Positions 46,416 to 55,704 of a DNA stretch of 64,000 nucleotides are shown one piece after another. How positions within the stretch are numbered: the stretch's first letter is position 1; each line of letters begins with the position of its first letter. Both the position numbers and the translations under genes were made by a program. Under the pieces are notes generated by a model. That model did not search any database. It worked only from the letters and a program-made list of their open reading frames with translations, and had not been told where the DNA came from. The DNA comes from an uncultured Aquimarina sp. (GTDB lineage: Bacteria; Bacteroidota; Bacteroidia; Flavobacteriales; Flavobacteriaceae): assembly GCF_947495315.1 (NCBI RefSeq), contig NZ_CANLYD010000003.1, forward strand, positions 124,001 to 188,000. The letters run 5' to 3'.

Positions 46416-47804
46416 GTGAAAAACGTAACCCTTATTATCTGCTTGTTCTTTTCTTTTATCTCTCTTAGCCAGAAAGATACTGTTAAAGAAGATTCTATAG
46501 CGATTAGAAATTTTTACAATACTTCATTATTAAAAGGTAAAAGTTATGCTTGGTTAGATCATTTATCTAATCAAATTGGAGCTAGATTATCTGGCTCATT
46601 AAATGCTCAGAAAGCTGTAGAATGGACAGAACAAGAATTAAAAGAAGTCGGAATAGATAAAGTTTGGTTGCAGTCCGTTATGGTACCAAAGTGGACTAGA
46701 GGAGTAACCGAGTTTGCTTATATTGAAACAGAACCAGGTGAAACAACCAATGTACCTATCTGTGCACTCGGAGGTTCAGTTCCAACCTCAATTGGTGGAG
46801 TGAAAGCAGAAATCGTAGAAGTGAAAGGGTTAGAAGACCTTCGTAAATTGGGAACCAGTAAGATAGAAGGTAAAATTGTATTTTACAATCGCCCGATGCA
46901 AGCAGATCTTATAAATACTTTTGAAGCGTATGGAGGATGTGTGGATCAAAGATATTCGGGAGCTGCAGAGGCCGCTAAATTTGGAGCGGTTGGTGTCATT
47001 GTGCGTTCTATGAACTTAAGGTTAGACGATTTTCCACATACGGGAACTATGAGTTACGGAAATTTAACTAATCTAGAGAAAATCCCAGCAGCTGCAATCA
47101 GTACAAATGGTGCAGAATTACTGCATTCCATGTTAACATTGAATCCAAAGATTAAGTTTCTAATGAATATGAATTGTCGTAGCTGGAAAGATGTGGAATC
47201 CTTTAATGTAATAGGTGAAATTACAGGAAGTGAATTTCCAGATGAATATATGGTAGTTGGCGGGCATCTCGATTCATGGGATTTAGGCGATGGTTCACAC
47301 GATGATGGTGCAGGAGTAGTTCAATCCATGGAAGTTTTAAGATTGTTTAAAGAAACAGGATATAAACCAAAAAGATCAATTCGGGTCGTCTTATTTATGA
47401 ATGAAGAAAACGGATTACGAGGAGGTAAAAAATATGCTGAGGTGGCTAAAAATAAAGGAGAAAATCATGTTTTTGCTTTAGAGAGTGATGCAGGCGGTTT
47501 TACACCTAGAGGTTTTTCTTTTGATTGTAATGATAAAAACTTCACTCAAGTTCAAAATTGGAAATCACTGTTCGAACCTTATTTAATTCACTATTTTGCT
47601 AAAGGAGGGAGTGGGGCCGATATTGGTCCTCTTAAAAAGGATGGAATAGTTTTGGTAGGATTACGTCCTGATTCTCAACGCTATTTTGATTATCATCATG
47701 CTAAGAACGACACCTTTGATGCTATTAATAAACGTGAGTTAGAGCTCGGTGCGGCTACCATGGCAAGTTTGGTTTATCTTTTCGATAAATATGGAGTGAA
47801 ATAA
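46416..47804 (+). CDS. M28 family peptidase (PGCP-like)
   Basis: GTG start, signal ending SLSQ. A PA domain (about 110-240) is inserted before the M28 peptidase core. Zinc ligands are visible in GGHLDSWDLGDGSHDDGAG (His, Asp), MNEENGLRGG (Glu pair), ESDAGGF (Asp) and YHHAKNDTFD (His). 462 residues, as in plasma-glutamate-carboxypeptidase-like enzymes. Exported aminopeptidase or carboxypeptidase. Confidence 0.9.
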   Translation: MKNVTLIICLFFSFISLSQKDTVKEDSIAIRNFYNTSLLKGKSYAWLDHLSNQIGARLSGSLNAQKAVEWTEQELKEVGIDKVWLQSVMVPKWTRGVTEFAYIETEPGETTNVPICALGGSVPTSIGGVKAEIVEVKGLEDLRKLGTSKIEGKIVFYNRPMQADLINTFEAYGGCVDQRYSGAAEAAKFGAVGVIVRSMNLRLDDFPHTGTMSYGNLTNLEKIPAAAISTNGAELLHSMLTLNPKIKFLMNMNCRSWKDVESFNVIGEITGSEFPDEYMVVGGHLDSWDLGDGSHDDGAGVVQSMEVLRLFKETGYKPKRSIRVVLFMNEENGLRGGKKYAEVAKNKGENHVFALESDAGGFTPRGFSFDCNDKNFTQVQNWKSLFEPYLIHYFAKGGSGADIGPLKKDGIVLVGLRPDSQRYFDYHHAKNDTFDAINKRELELGAATMASLVYLFDKYGVK

Positions 47805-48882
47805 TAACCAGGTAAAAAAGTGTTGATCAGCTTCATCATTAAATCTACTCAGTATAAATTGGTGTTTAGCAGGTTTATAATTTATTATTCAATCTCATAA
47901 TTAAGAGAATTTTACGTCTTTTATCTAACTATTGTATAAAAATACAAAAACAATGTAAGTTGTTTCTTGTTTAATTTTTTAACTTTTTTAACAATATTTT
48001 CGTAAGAAATATTCTTTAAAAATGATTTTTTGTTAAATTTGTTTATGGTTTAACCATTGACAAAGTTTTCTTTTTGTATAAAATCAAGAATTTCTTATCT
48101 TTTTTTCTTCCTTTTTTTCTTAGTATCTTCTTAACAACGTAGTAATTTTTCTTTTTGGTATAATTAAGAATCATAAATTCTGTTTCCTTTTCAATCCACT
48201 GAAACAGTACCCTCTCAAGTTAATATTTAAAGCTGTCAAACTGTAAATGGAAATTGTTAAGACGTAGTTAAGGTGTTGAGTACTGCATTTTTACATCGAA
48301 GTTGTTATAACTTTATTCATCGTTCTAAGAGATAGTACTACAATAGTACAAGGATTAAATAACCGAGTTAGGCAAAGTAGTATATCGATGAACGAAAAAA
48401 ACATAAACGTAACTTTCGTCATATCAAGCATTTTCCCAATTTATGCAGGATATGGTTTTATTTAAAATACATGAACTCAAAACTATACTAACTATGAATG
48501 ATCTTACAAATACCCCATCAATATTAAGTAAGTTACCTAATGAAAAACAAACTGCACATTTCAAACGGAAACTGGAGATATAAAACTGCTTTTCATCTCT
48601 TTTAAGTATCCATTCCAAAAGAAATATAATAAAGGAACGAATCTGAAAAGCATGCATGGTATAATGACATTCTGTAAATTGGTCAACCAATTTACATGAC
48701 GAATACTAAAGAGTTTAATACGGATTCTATCAAAATAGTATCACTTAATAATTTAAGCTGTTGTGCTACTCTGCATAGAACTAATTTCATCCTTTGATAA
48801 ACCTTAAAACAATCATATGAACTAAAACCTAAAACAATTCAAAACAATTCAAAAAAACACAAATCTTAAAACTAAACTAACA
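47805..48882. other. Long non-coding region before the cellulase genes
   Basis: 1078 bases with no convincing gene. Seen here: a perfect -7 box TAAATTTG (48034-48041) overlapping the palindrome ATGGTTTAACCAT (48045-48057); T-rich tracts (48060-48130); a hairpin CTGTTTC / GAAACAG (48180-48207); GTACTACAATAGTAC (about 48335); and the long inverted repeat at 48673-48696. The last 60 bases are an A-rich leader with repeated AAAACAATTC, typical of strongly translated flavobacterial genes. A 29-codon ORF at 48494 and a minus-strand ORF here are not supported. Confidence 0.6.
48673..48696. promoter_or_regulatory. Operator-like inverted repeat upstream of the cellulase
   Basis: TGTAAATTGGT-CA-ACCAATTTACA: 11-base perfect arms with a 2-base spacer, 186 bases before the GH9-GH48 start. 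Long, near-continuous symmetry in an intergenic region is typical of a dimeric repressor or activator site; no similar site was found before the GH5 gene. Confidence 0.5.
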
Positions 48883-51800
48883 ATGAAAAATTTAATTAAA
48901 ATAAGCATGATGATGTTATGGTGCTTATTTTGTGCTAAATCATCAGCACAATATAATTACGGAGAAGCTCTGCAAAAGTCTTTGCTTTTCTATGAAACAC
49001 AGCAATCAGGAAAGTTGCCGGATTGGAATAGAATAAGTTGGCGATCTGATTCTGGAATAAATGATGGGGCAGATGTAGGGCTTGATCTTACCGGTGGTTG
49101 GAATGATGCCGGAGACCATGTTAAATTTGGTTTTCCAATGGCTTTTTCTGTAACCGCCCTTAATTGGGGTTTTTTAGAATATAAAGATGGCTATGATACG
49201 GCAAATCAGACCGAACACTTTAAAAGGAATATTAAATGGGTAACAGATTACTTCATTAAATGTCATCCTTCACCTAATGTTTTTTATGCACAAGTAGCAG
49301 ATAGTAAATCACAGGATCATAATTTTTGGATGCCAGCAGAGATGGTTGATGTACATCCAATGTATGGACAGCGTAAATCGTATGCACTAACAACTAGTAA
49401 TCCGGGTACAGATGTGGCCTGTGAAACAGCGGCAGCTTTGGCTTCTGCTAGTATTATTTTTAAAGATAGTGATCCTGCTTATAGCGCTACATTACTAAGT
49501 CATGCAATTGAATTATATGAATTTGGTGATAATCACCGAGGGTTGTATACTTCCGATGGAAATATACCAGCAGTAGGAACTTATACATCAGGTAACTTTC
49601 AGGATGAACTTACTTGGGGAGCACTTTGGTTGTATAAGGCTACAGGAGATCAAAAATATTTAGATAAAGCTGAAGCAGAATATACACAACCAGATTTTTT
49701 ATGGAGCCTTGTATGGGAAGATAAATCCTATGGAAATATGGTTTTGTTATCAATCATCACGGGAAAAGATACATATAAGACAGATGCTGAGCGCCATTTG
49801 GATTGGTGGCAAGAAGGAAATGGAGGAGTTAATTATTCTCCAGGAGGTCAGGCTCATTTAACACAATGGGGATCTTTAAGACATGCAATGAATGCTTCTT
49901 TAACAGCCCTTATTTATAGCGATAATGTTAATACTCCTAAAAGTAGTCAATATCGTAATTTTGCAATAAATCAAGTGAACTATGCATTAGGTGATAATCC
50001 TAATAACAGAAGTTTAGTAACAGGATTTGGAGTTAATCCACCAACTAAGCCACATCATAGAGGACAACATTCTAGCTGGTCCAGAAGTAGTGCAAATCCA
50101 GTAGAATCAAGACATACGATGTGGGGAGCCTTGATGGGAGGTCCTGCTAAACCGGATGATTTCTTTATTGAAGATCGAGATGATTTTCAAGCGAATGAGG
50201 TAGCGACAGATTATAATGCCTGTTACCAAGGAGTACTAGCCAGAATGGTCATGGAATTTGGGGGATCACCGTTACCTAATTTTCCACAACCGGAAACTCC
50301 TGGGTTAGAATTTGCGAATGAGGTTAAACTGAATAATGATCAATCAAAATTTACAGAAGTAGCGATATGGTTAAATAACCGTTCTGGTTGGCCGGCAAGA
50401 GTGCCTAACACGTTAAAAGCTCGATATTTTATTGATATTTCAGAAGGTATTGCAGCTGGATTTAGTGCTAGTGACTATGAATTAACAGCCAGAGGAGCAG
50501 GAAATACTACAATTAATAGTTTACAGGAATGGGATGCTTCTAGTAATATTTATTATGCAGAAATAGAAGTAGATCAGGCTAATATGCCTTTTCCAGGAGG
50601 TCAAGGAGAATATAGAAGTGAAATACAACTAAGAGTTTCCCTACCTACGAGTGCTCCAGAATCCGCTTGGGATGCATCTAATGATTTTTCGTATCAAGGA
50701 TTAACTAGTGGATTACAAATTTCTGATAATGTTCCTATTTATGCAGATGGTGTATTGGTAGGAGGTAAAGAACCAAATGGCGGAGAAGTACCAACCGCTT
50801 CTTTTACTGCAACTCCAGAATCAGGAACTGCACCTTTAGAAGTATCATTTGATGCATCAGCTTCTTCGGATCCTAACGGAGATTCATTAAGTTACAATTG
50901 GGATTTTGGTAATGGACAAACATCATCGGTAGTTGATCCATTAATTACGTATACAGATATTGGATCGTATTTAGTAACACTTACAGTAAGTGATGGAACT
51001 AATACTTCTTCAGAATTTACGAAAACGATTACTGTACTTGACGGTAATATAGCACCGATAGCAGAATTTACAGCAACTCCAACTACAGGAATTGCTCCAG
51101 TAACAGTAAGTTTTGATGCATCCGCATCATCTGATGAGAATGGAGACTCTTTAACCTATGTTTGGGATTTTGGTGATGGAGAAACTGGTTCAGGAGTAAC
51201 AATAACTCATGAGTATACAGCAATAGGGGAGTATGACGCCAAACTTACAGTAAGCGATGGAAGCAAAGAAGATTCTAAAACAGTAACAATTACTGTTACC
51301 GACGGAAGTCCGGTTGCTTCTTTTACAGTGAGTACAGATTCGGGAGTAGCTCCATTAGACGTAACCTTTGATGCTTCTGCATCTTCAGATCCGGCAGGAG
51401 GAAATCTTACATACAGTTGGGATTTAGGTAATGGTGAAGTAGCTTCTACGGTGACTACATCTGCTACATACACTGAAGTAGGACAGGTGACTGTTACACT
51501 TACAGTAACAAATGCAGTAGGAGATACAGATTCTGAAACAAAAACGATTAGTGTTACGGATGGCAGTGTAAGTTGCGCTTTTGGAACTCCAATAGACAAT
51601 GCATTACCTTCTATCAATGAAGAATTTCAAAATATATTCGTGTTAGGTGATGGAGGTCCTAATTTAGATAATGTAGCAAAATTTAACATAAACTGGGATT
51701 TAGCTAATAATGGATTATATCAATTTTCCATGAATACTAATAATGGTACTCCTAATTGGTGGAATGATTTCTTACCAAATGTTACGCAAAACTTTAATGC

Positions 51801-54800
51801 TTCGCAGCCAGAAATTACAATTACAGGTTCTGGATTTCCGGGATTTGATGGTTCATATTATGTAGCTATTGATGAAGGTAATTTTGTATTGGTTTCTAAA
51901 ACAGCCGGATTTACTATTTATTTTAGTATATCTGCTACAACACCTGATTGTGATGGAGGTATCTCTAATCCAATAATAACTGAAGGGGGAACTATAACTG
52001 GAGGTCCATTTACATTTACTGTTGGTGATGGTATTGCAGATAATGTTTCTGGAATTACGCTATCAGGAAATACGGGTACAAACTCTCAATGGGTCGTAAC
52101 CGATGATCAGAATAATATTTTAGGACTGCCTGCTAATATAGAAGATGTAGATTTTGATGGAGCAGGAACGGGTACTTGTTTAATTTGGCACTTAAGTTAT
52201 GAAGATGGACTACAAGGCTTAGCAGCAAATAATAATGTTTCCGCTTTAACAGGAGATTTTGACTTCTCCAATTCAATAGCGGTGGTTAGAAATCCAGTTG
52301 ATCAACCAGGACCAGATGGAGGTAGCATTTCTGGAGGACCATTTACATTTACTGTTGGCGATGGCATCGCAGATAATGTTTCTGGAATTACGTTATCAGG
52401 AAATACTGGTACAAACTCTCAATGGTTAGTAACAGATGATCAAAATAATATTTTAGGACTACCTGCTAATATAGAAGATGTAGATTTTGATGAAGCAGGA
52501 ACAGGTACTTGTTTAATCTGGCATCTAAGTTATGAAGATGGTTTACAAGGATTAGCAGCAAACAATAATGTTTCGGTTTTAGTAGGAGATTTTGATTTCT
52601 CTAATTCAATTTCGGTAATAAGAAATCCAGTTACCGATGGTGGAGGTGATTGTTCTTTTGATACACCTATAGCTTCAGCATTACCATCTATTGATAATCG
52701 ATATAATAACATATTTGTTTTAGGAACTGGAGGTCCAGATCCTAGTAATATTCGCGAGTTTACCATCAATTGGAATTTAGAAAACAATGGATTGTATCAA
52801 TTTGCAATCAATACGAATAATGGAACTCCGGATTGGTATATTGATCTTAGAGGAAGTTTAACACATAATTTTAATGCTCCACAACCCGAAGCGGTTTTAT
52901 CTGGTACTCAGGTTACCGGATTAGATGGAGCTTATTGGGTAAATGTTGATGGAGATAATTTTGTCATGGCTTCTAAAAATGGAGGATTTACGCTTTATTT
53001 CAGTTTAACTTCTACAGAACCTGATTGTGGTAATACTGGTGGAGGAAATACAGATCCGGTAGCAGATATTTCTGCAACTCCTATTTCTGGAGAAGCCCCA
53101 TTAGTAGTAACTTTTGACGCAGTTGCTTCTACAGATGCCGATGGAGATGCATTAAGTTATAGTTGGGATTTTGGAGATGGAAATACTGCTAGTGGAGTAA
53201 CAGTAGAACATACATTTACCTCTATAGGAACATATTCTGCTACTTTAACAGTTGATGATGGAAACGGAGGCGTAGATCAAGCAGTCATTACTATTACAGT
53301 TACTGATGGAGATATTATTATTAACCCTCCAACTGGTGATAACGCATATATCAATCGCTTTATAGAAATGCGAAATGAATTTTACGATCCTGCTAATGGA
53401 TACTTTAGTGCAGATGGATCTCCTCATCATTCTGTAGAAACATTGATAGTAGAAGCTCCTGATTATGGTCACGAGTCCACGAGTGAGTTATATTCTTATT
53501 GGTTGTGGTTAGAAGTTATGAATGGAAGAATCACACAAGATTGGGCACCTCTTAACAATGTGTGGAATAAAATTGAAGAATTTATAATTCCAACAACAGC
53601 GGATCAGCCAACGAATGGAGCATATAATGCCTCTTCTCCTGCCGCATATGCAAGTGAGTTCCCTTTACCAAGTGATTATCCTGCACCACTTAATTTTAGT
53701 GCTCCTGTAGGATCTGATCCGGTTTCTCCGGATTTAACAGCTACCTATGGTGCTGATATTTATCAAATGCATTGGTTATTAGATAATGATAACTTTTATG
53801 GATATGGTAATAGAGGAGATGGAGTTAGTACACCATCCTATATCAATACTTTTCAGAGAGGAGAACAGGAGTCGGTGTATGAAACAGTTCCTCATCCATC
53901 GTGGGAAAGCTTTGAATGGGGAGGAACAGACGGATTCCTTCCATTGTTTATAGAAGATCAGAGTTATGCAAAGCAGTGGAGATATACGAGTGCTCCTGAT
54001 GCAGATGCCAGAGCAGTACAAGCAATGTACTGGGCACAAGTGTATGCTAAAGAACAAGGCGCAAGCTTAGGAAGTTTGGATTTGGATAAAGCATCTAAAA
54101 TGGGTGATTTCTTAAGGTTATCGATGTTTGATAAATATTTTAAGCCCATGGGAGTACAAAGTGCGACCAGTGGAGCGGGATCTGGATATGACAGTGCACA
54201 TTACTTAATGTCGTGGTACATGTCTTGGGGTGGTTCGGCAGATCCTGCTTCGCAATGGGCCTTTAGAATAAGTTCTAGTCATTGTCATTTCGGGTATCAA
54301 AACCCCATGGCTGCTTATGCTTTAACGCAGGTAGATGAATTGAAACCAATATCTCAAAATGGAGAAAGAGATTGGAACGAAAGTCTAAAAAGACAAATGG
54401 AATTCTATACCTGGTTACAGTCTAAAGAAGGAGCTATAGCTGGTGGAGCTACTAATAGTTGGAATGGTGATTACAGTCCATATCCTGCTGGTAAATCTAC
54501 ATTCTACGATATGGCTTTTGATACAGATCCTGTATATCACGATCCAGGAAGTGGTACTTGGTTCGGATGGCAAGCTTGGTCTATGGAGCGAGTTGCGGAG
54601 TATTACTATATAACTAATGATCCGATGGCAAAAAATCTAATGGACAAATGGGCAACTTGGGTTAAGAGTGAAGTAAAACTTATTGGAACTGATGATTTCG
54701 AAATTCCTGCAACTCTAGAATGGACAGGAGAACCAGATACCTGGGATCCTAATAGTCCAGGAAGTAATGATAATCTTAGTGTAGTTGTTACAGATTACGG

Positions 54801-55506
54801 AAAAGATCTAGGTGTTGCAGCTTCTATGGCAAAAGCACTTATTTATTATGCTGCTGCAACTCAAAAGCATGCTACACTAGATACAGATGCTCGTGATCTT
54901 GCTAAAGAGGTGTTAGACAGAATGTGGAATACCTACAGAGATGATAAAGGAGTTTCTTCTCCAGAAGACAGAGGAGATTTTACAAGAATCTTTGAAGAAG
55001 AAGTATACATTCCTAATGGATTTAGCGGTACAATGCCTAATGGAGATCAGATAAAACCAGGAGTGACATTCTTAGATATAAGATCTGATTATAAAAATGA
55101 TCCTGAATTTGATAGATTGGAGGCTGCATACAATGCCGGAGAAGACTATACACAACGTTATCATAGAAGTTGGGCTCAGATAGAAGTTGCTTTGGCAAAT
55201 GCAGAATTTGGATTCTTTTTTGGAGATCAAGAACCTGGTATCAAAGCTCCAGAAGATCAATTTAAAGTAACAGCTTCGCCAAATCCAGCATCAGATTACG
55301 TTACTATCTCTACTAATTTTGATATGAATAATACCAGAATTAGAATAATAGATATTGCAGGAAATGTGGTTAGAGCAGAACCAATGTTGAATAAACAAAA
55401 GTCTACCAGAATTTCTGTAAATGGATTACCTTCTGGTATGTATATCTTAGAAATTTTTGATATAACTACTGGAGGAAAATTCAGAAATAAGATTATCAAA
55501 AATTAA
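48883..55506 (+). CDS. Modular cellulase GH9-CBM3c-PKD-GH48 with T9SS tail
   Basis: A 2207-residue secreted enzyme. In order: signal (1-22); GH9 catalytic domain (about 24-463; Asp75 and Asp78 in GGWNDAGDH, HHR at 391-393, acid Glu439 in NEVATDYNA); CBM3c (about 472-636; LNNRSGWPARVPNTLKARYF); three PKD (637-895); Cys-bounded module 1 (898-1023). These are followed by two near-identical FTVGDG repeats (about 1036-1251), Cys-bounded module 2 (1257-1382), PKD (1390-1478), GH48 (about 1486-2120; Glu1524 and Glu1535 align with Glu44 and Glu55 of Cel48F) and a T9SS sorting domain (about 2125-2207; ASPNPASDYVTI). GH9-CBM3c would cut cellulose processively from inside and GH48 from reducing ends, as in CelA of Caldicellulosiruptor. 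All catalytic residues checked are intact. Confidence 0.95.
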   Translation: MKNLIKISMMMLWCLFCAKSSAQYNYGEALQKSLLFYETQQSGKLPDWNRISWRSDSGINDGADVGLDLTGGWNDAGDHVKFGFPMAFSVTALNWGFLEYKDGYDTANQTEHFKRNIKWVTDYFIKCHPSPNVFYAQVADSKSQDHNFWMPAEMVDVHPMYGQRKSYALTTSNPGTDVACETAAALASASIIFKDSDPAYSATLLSHAIELYEFGDNHRGLYTSDGNIPAVGTYTSGNFQDELTWGALWLYKATGDQKYLDKAEAEYTQPDFLWSLVWEDKSYGNMVLLSIITGKDTYKTDAERHLDWWQEGNGGVNYSPGGQAHLTQWGSLRHAMNASLTALIYSDNVNTPKSSQYRNFAINQVNYALGDNPNNRSLVTGFGVNPPTKPHHRGQHSSWSRSSANPVESRHTMWGALMGGPAKPDDFFIEDRDDFQANEVATDYNACYQGVLARMVMEFGGSPLPNFPQPETPGLEFANEVKLNNDQSKFTEVAIWLNNRSGWPARVPNTLKARYFIDISEGIAAGFSASDYELTARGAGNTTINSLQEWDASSNIYYAEIEVDQANMPFPGGQGEYRSEIQLRVSLPTSAPESAWDASNDFSYQGLTSGLQISDNVPIYADGVLVGGKEPNGGEVPTASFTATPESGTAPLEVSFDASASSDPNGDSLSYNWDFGNGQTSSVVDPLITYTDIGSYLVTLTVSDGTNTSSEFTKTITVLDGNIAPIAEFTATPTTGIAPVTVSFDASASSDENGDSLTYVWDFGDGETGSGVTITHEYTAIGEYDAKLTVSDGSKEDSKTVTITVTDGSPVASFTVSTDSGVAPLDVTFDASASSDPAGGNLTYSWDLGNGEVASTVTTSATYTEVGQVTVTLTVTNAVGDTDSETKTISVTDGSVSCAFGTPIDNALPSINEEFQNIFVLGDGGPNLDNVAKFNINWDLANNGLYQFSMNTNNGTPNWWNDFLPNVTQNFNASQPEITITGSGFPGFDGSYYVAIDEGNFVLVSKTAGFTIYFSISATTPDCDGGISNPIITEGGTITGGPFTFTVGDGIADNVSGITLSGNTGTNSQWVVTDDQNNILGLPANIEDVDFDGAGTGTCLIWHLSYEDGLQGLAANNNVSALTGDFDFSNSIAVVRNPVDQPGPDGGSISGGPFTFTVGDGIADNVSGITLSGNTGTNSQWLVTDDQNNILGLPANIEDVDFDEAGTGTCLIWHLSYEDGLQGLAANNNVSVLVGDFDFSNSISVIRNPVTDGGGDCSFDTPIASALPSIDNRYNNIFVLGTGGPDPSNIREFTINWNLENNGLYQFAINTNNGTPDWYIDLRGSLTHNFNAPQPEAVLSGTQVTGLDGAYWVNVDGDNFVMASKNGGFTLYFSLTSTEPDCGNTGGGNTDPVADISATPISGEAPLVVTFDAVASTDADGDALSYSWDFGDGNTASGVTVEHTFTSIGTYSATLTVDDGNGGVDQAVITITVTDGDIIINPPTGDNAYINRFIEMRNEFYDPANGYFSADGSPHHSVETLIVEAPDYGHESTSELYSYWLWLEVMNGRITQDWAPLNNVWNKIEEFIIPTTADQPTNGAYNASSPAAYASEFPLPSDYPAPLNFSAPVGSDPVSPDLTATYGADIYQMHWLLDNDNFYGYGNRGDGVSTPSYINTFQRGEQESVYETVPHPSWESFEWGGTDGFLPLFIEDQSYAKQWRYTSAPDADARAVQAMYWAQVYAKEQGASLGSLDLDKASKMGDFLRLSMFDKYFKPMGVQSATSGAGSGYDSAHYLMSWYMSWGGSADPASQWAFRISSSHCHFGYQNPMAAYALTQVDELKPISQNGERDWNESLKRQMEFYTWLQSKEGAIAGGATNSWNGDYSPYPAGKSTFYDMAFDTDPVYHDPGSGTWFGWQAWSMERVAEYYYITNDPMAKNLMDKWATWVKSEVKLIGTDDFEIPATLEWTGEPDTWDPNSPGSNDNLSVVVTDYGKDLGVAASMAKALIYYAAATQKHATLDTDARDLAKEVLDRMWNTYRDDKGVSSPEDRGDFTRIFEEEVYIPNGFSGTMPNGDQIKPGVTFLDIRSDYKNDPEFDRLEAAYNAGEDYTQRYHRSWAQIEVALANAEFGFFFGDQEPGIKAPEDQFKVTASPNPASDYVTISTNFDMNNTRIRIIDIAGNVVRAEPMLNKQKSTRISVNGLPSGMYILEIFDITTGGKFRNKIIKN
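51991..52635 (+). repeat. Near-identical ~333-bp duplication inside the cellulase gene
   Basis: Two copies offset by 333 bp (about 51991-52297 and 52324-52635) encode almost the same ~105 residues (GGPFTFTVGDGIADNVSGI... to DFDFSNSI). Most differences are synonymous. The unit is a spacer or adhesion-type domain common in large Bacteroidota surface proteins; the low divergence points to recent duplication or gene conversion. Confidence 0.9.
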
Positions 55507-55516
55507 TTGTAAAATA

Positions 55517-55550
55517 AAGAGAGAGGTTATATAACCTCTCTCTTATTTTT
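55517..55550 (+). terminator. Terminator of the GH9-GH48 gene
   Basis: AAGAGAGAGGTTAT / ATAACCTCTCTCTT, 14-bp perfect palindrome followed by ATTTTTT. It suggests that the GH5 gene is transcribed separately. Confidence 0.9.
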
Positions 55551-55704
55551 TAGCTCTTTCAAGTTTAGTAGATAGAAAACTTTGCGATCGTTATTTTTAA
55601 AATCGTGAGAAGCGATTAACCGCACTTTCCATTAGATCGTATTTCTACATAAACTTTTGATTTAATATATCACCGCAATTCATAAAAGTGAAAAAAATAA
55701 ATAC

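Noticed and set aside
48494..48583. 29-codon plus-strand ORF (MNDLTNTPSILSKL...)
   Set aside because: Too short, no promoter or conserved feature; kept only as a remark in the intergenic entry.
48424..48690. 88-codon minus-strand ORF in the pre-cellulase region
   Set aside because: Unusual composition, no recognisable motif, no ribosome-binding context, and it overlaps the operator-like palindrome region; treated as chance.
51207..51617. 136-codon minus-strand ORF inside the GH9-GH48 gene
   Set aside because: Antisense of PKD repeats; Val/Thr/Ser-rich shadow with no independent signal.
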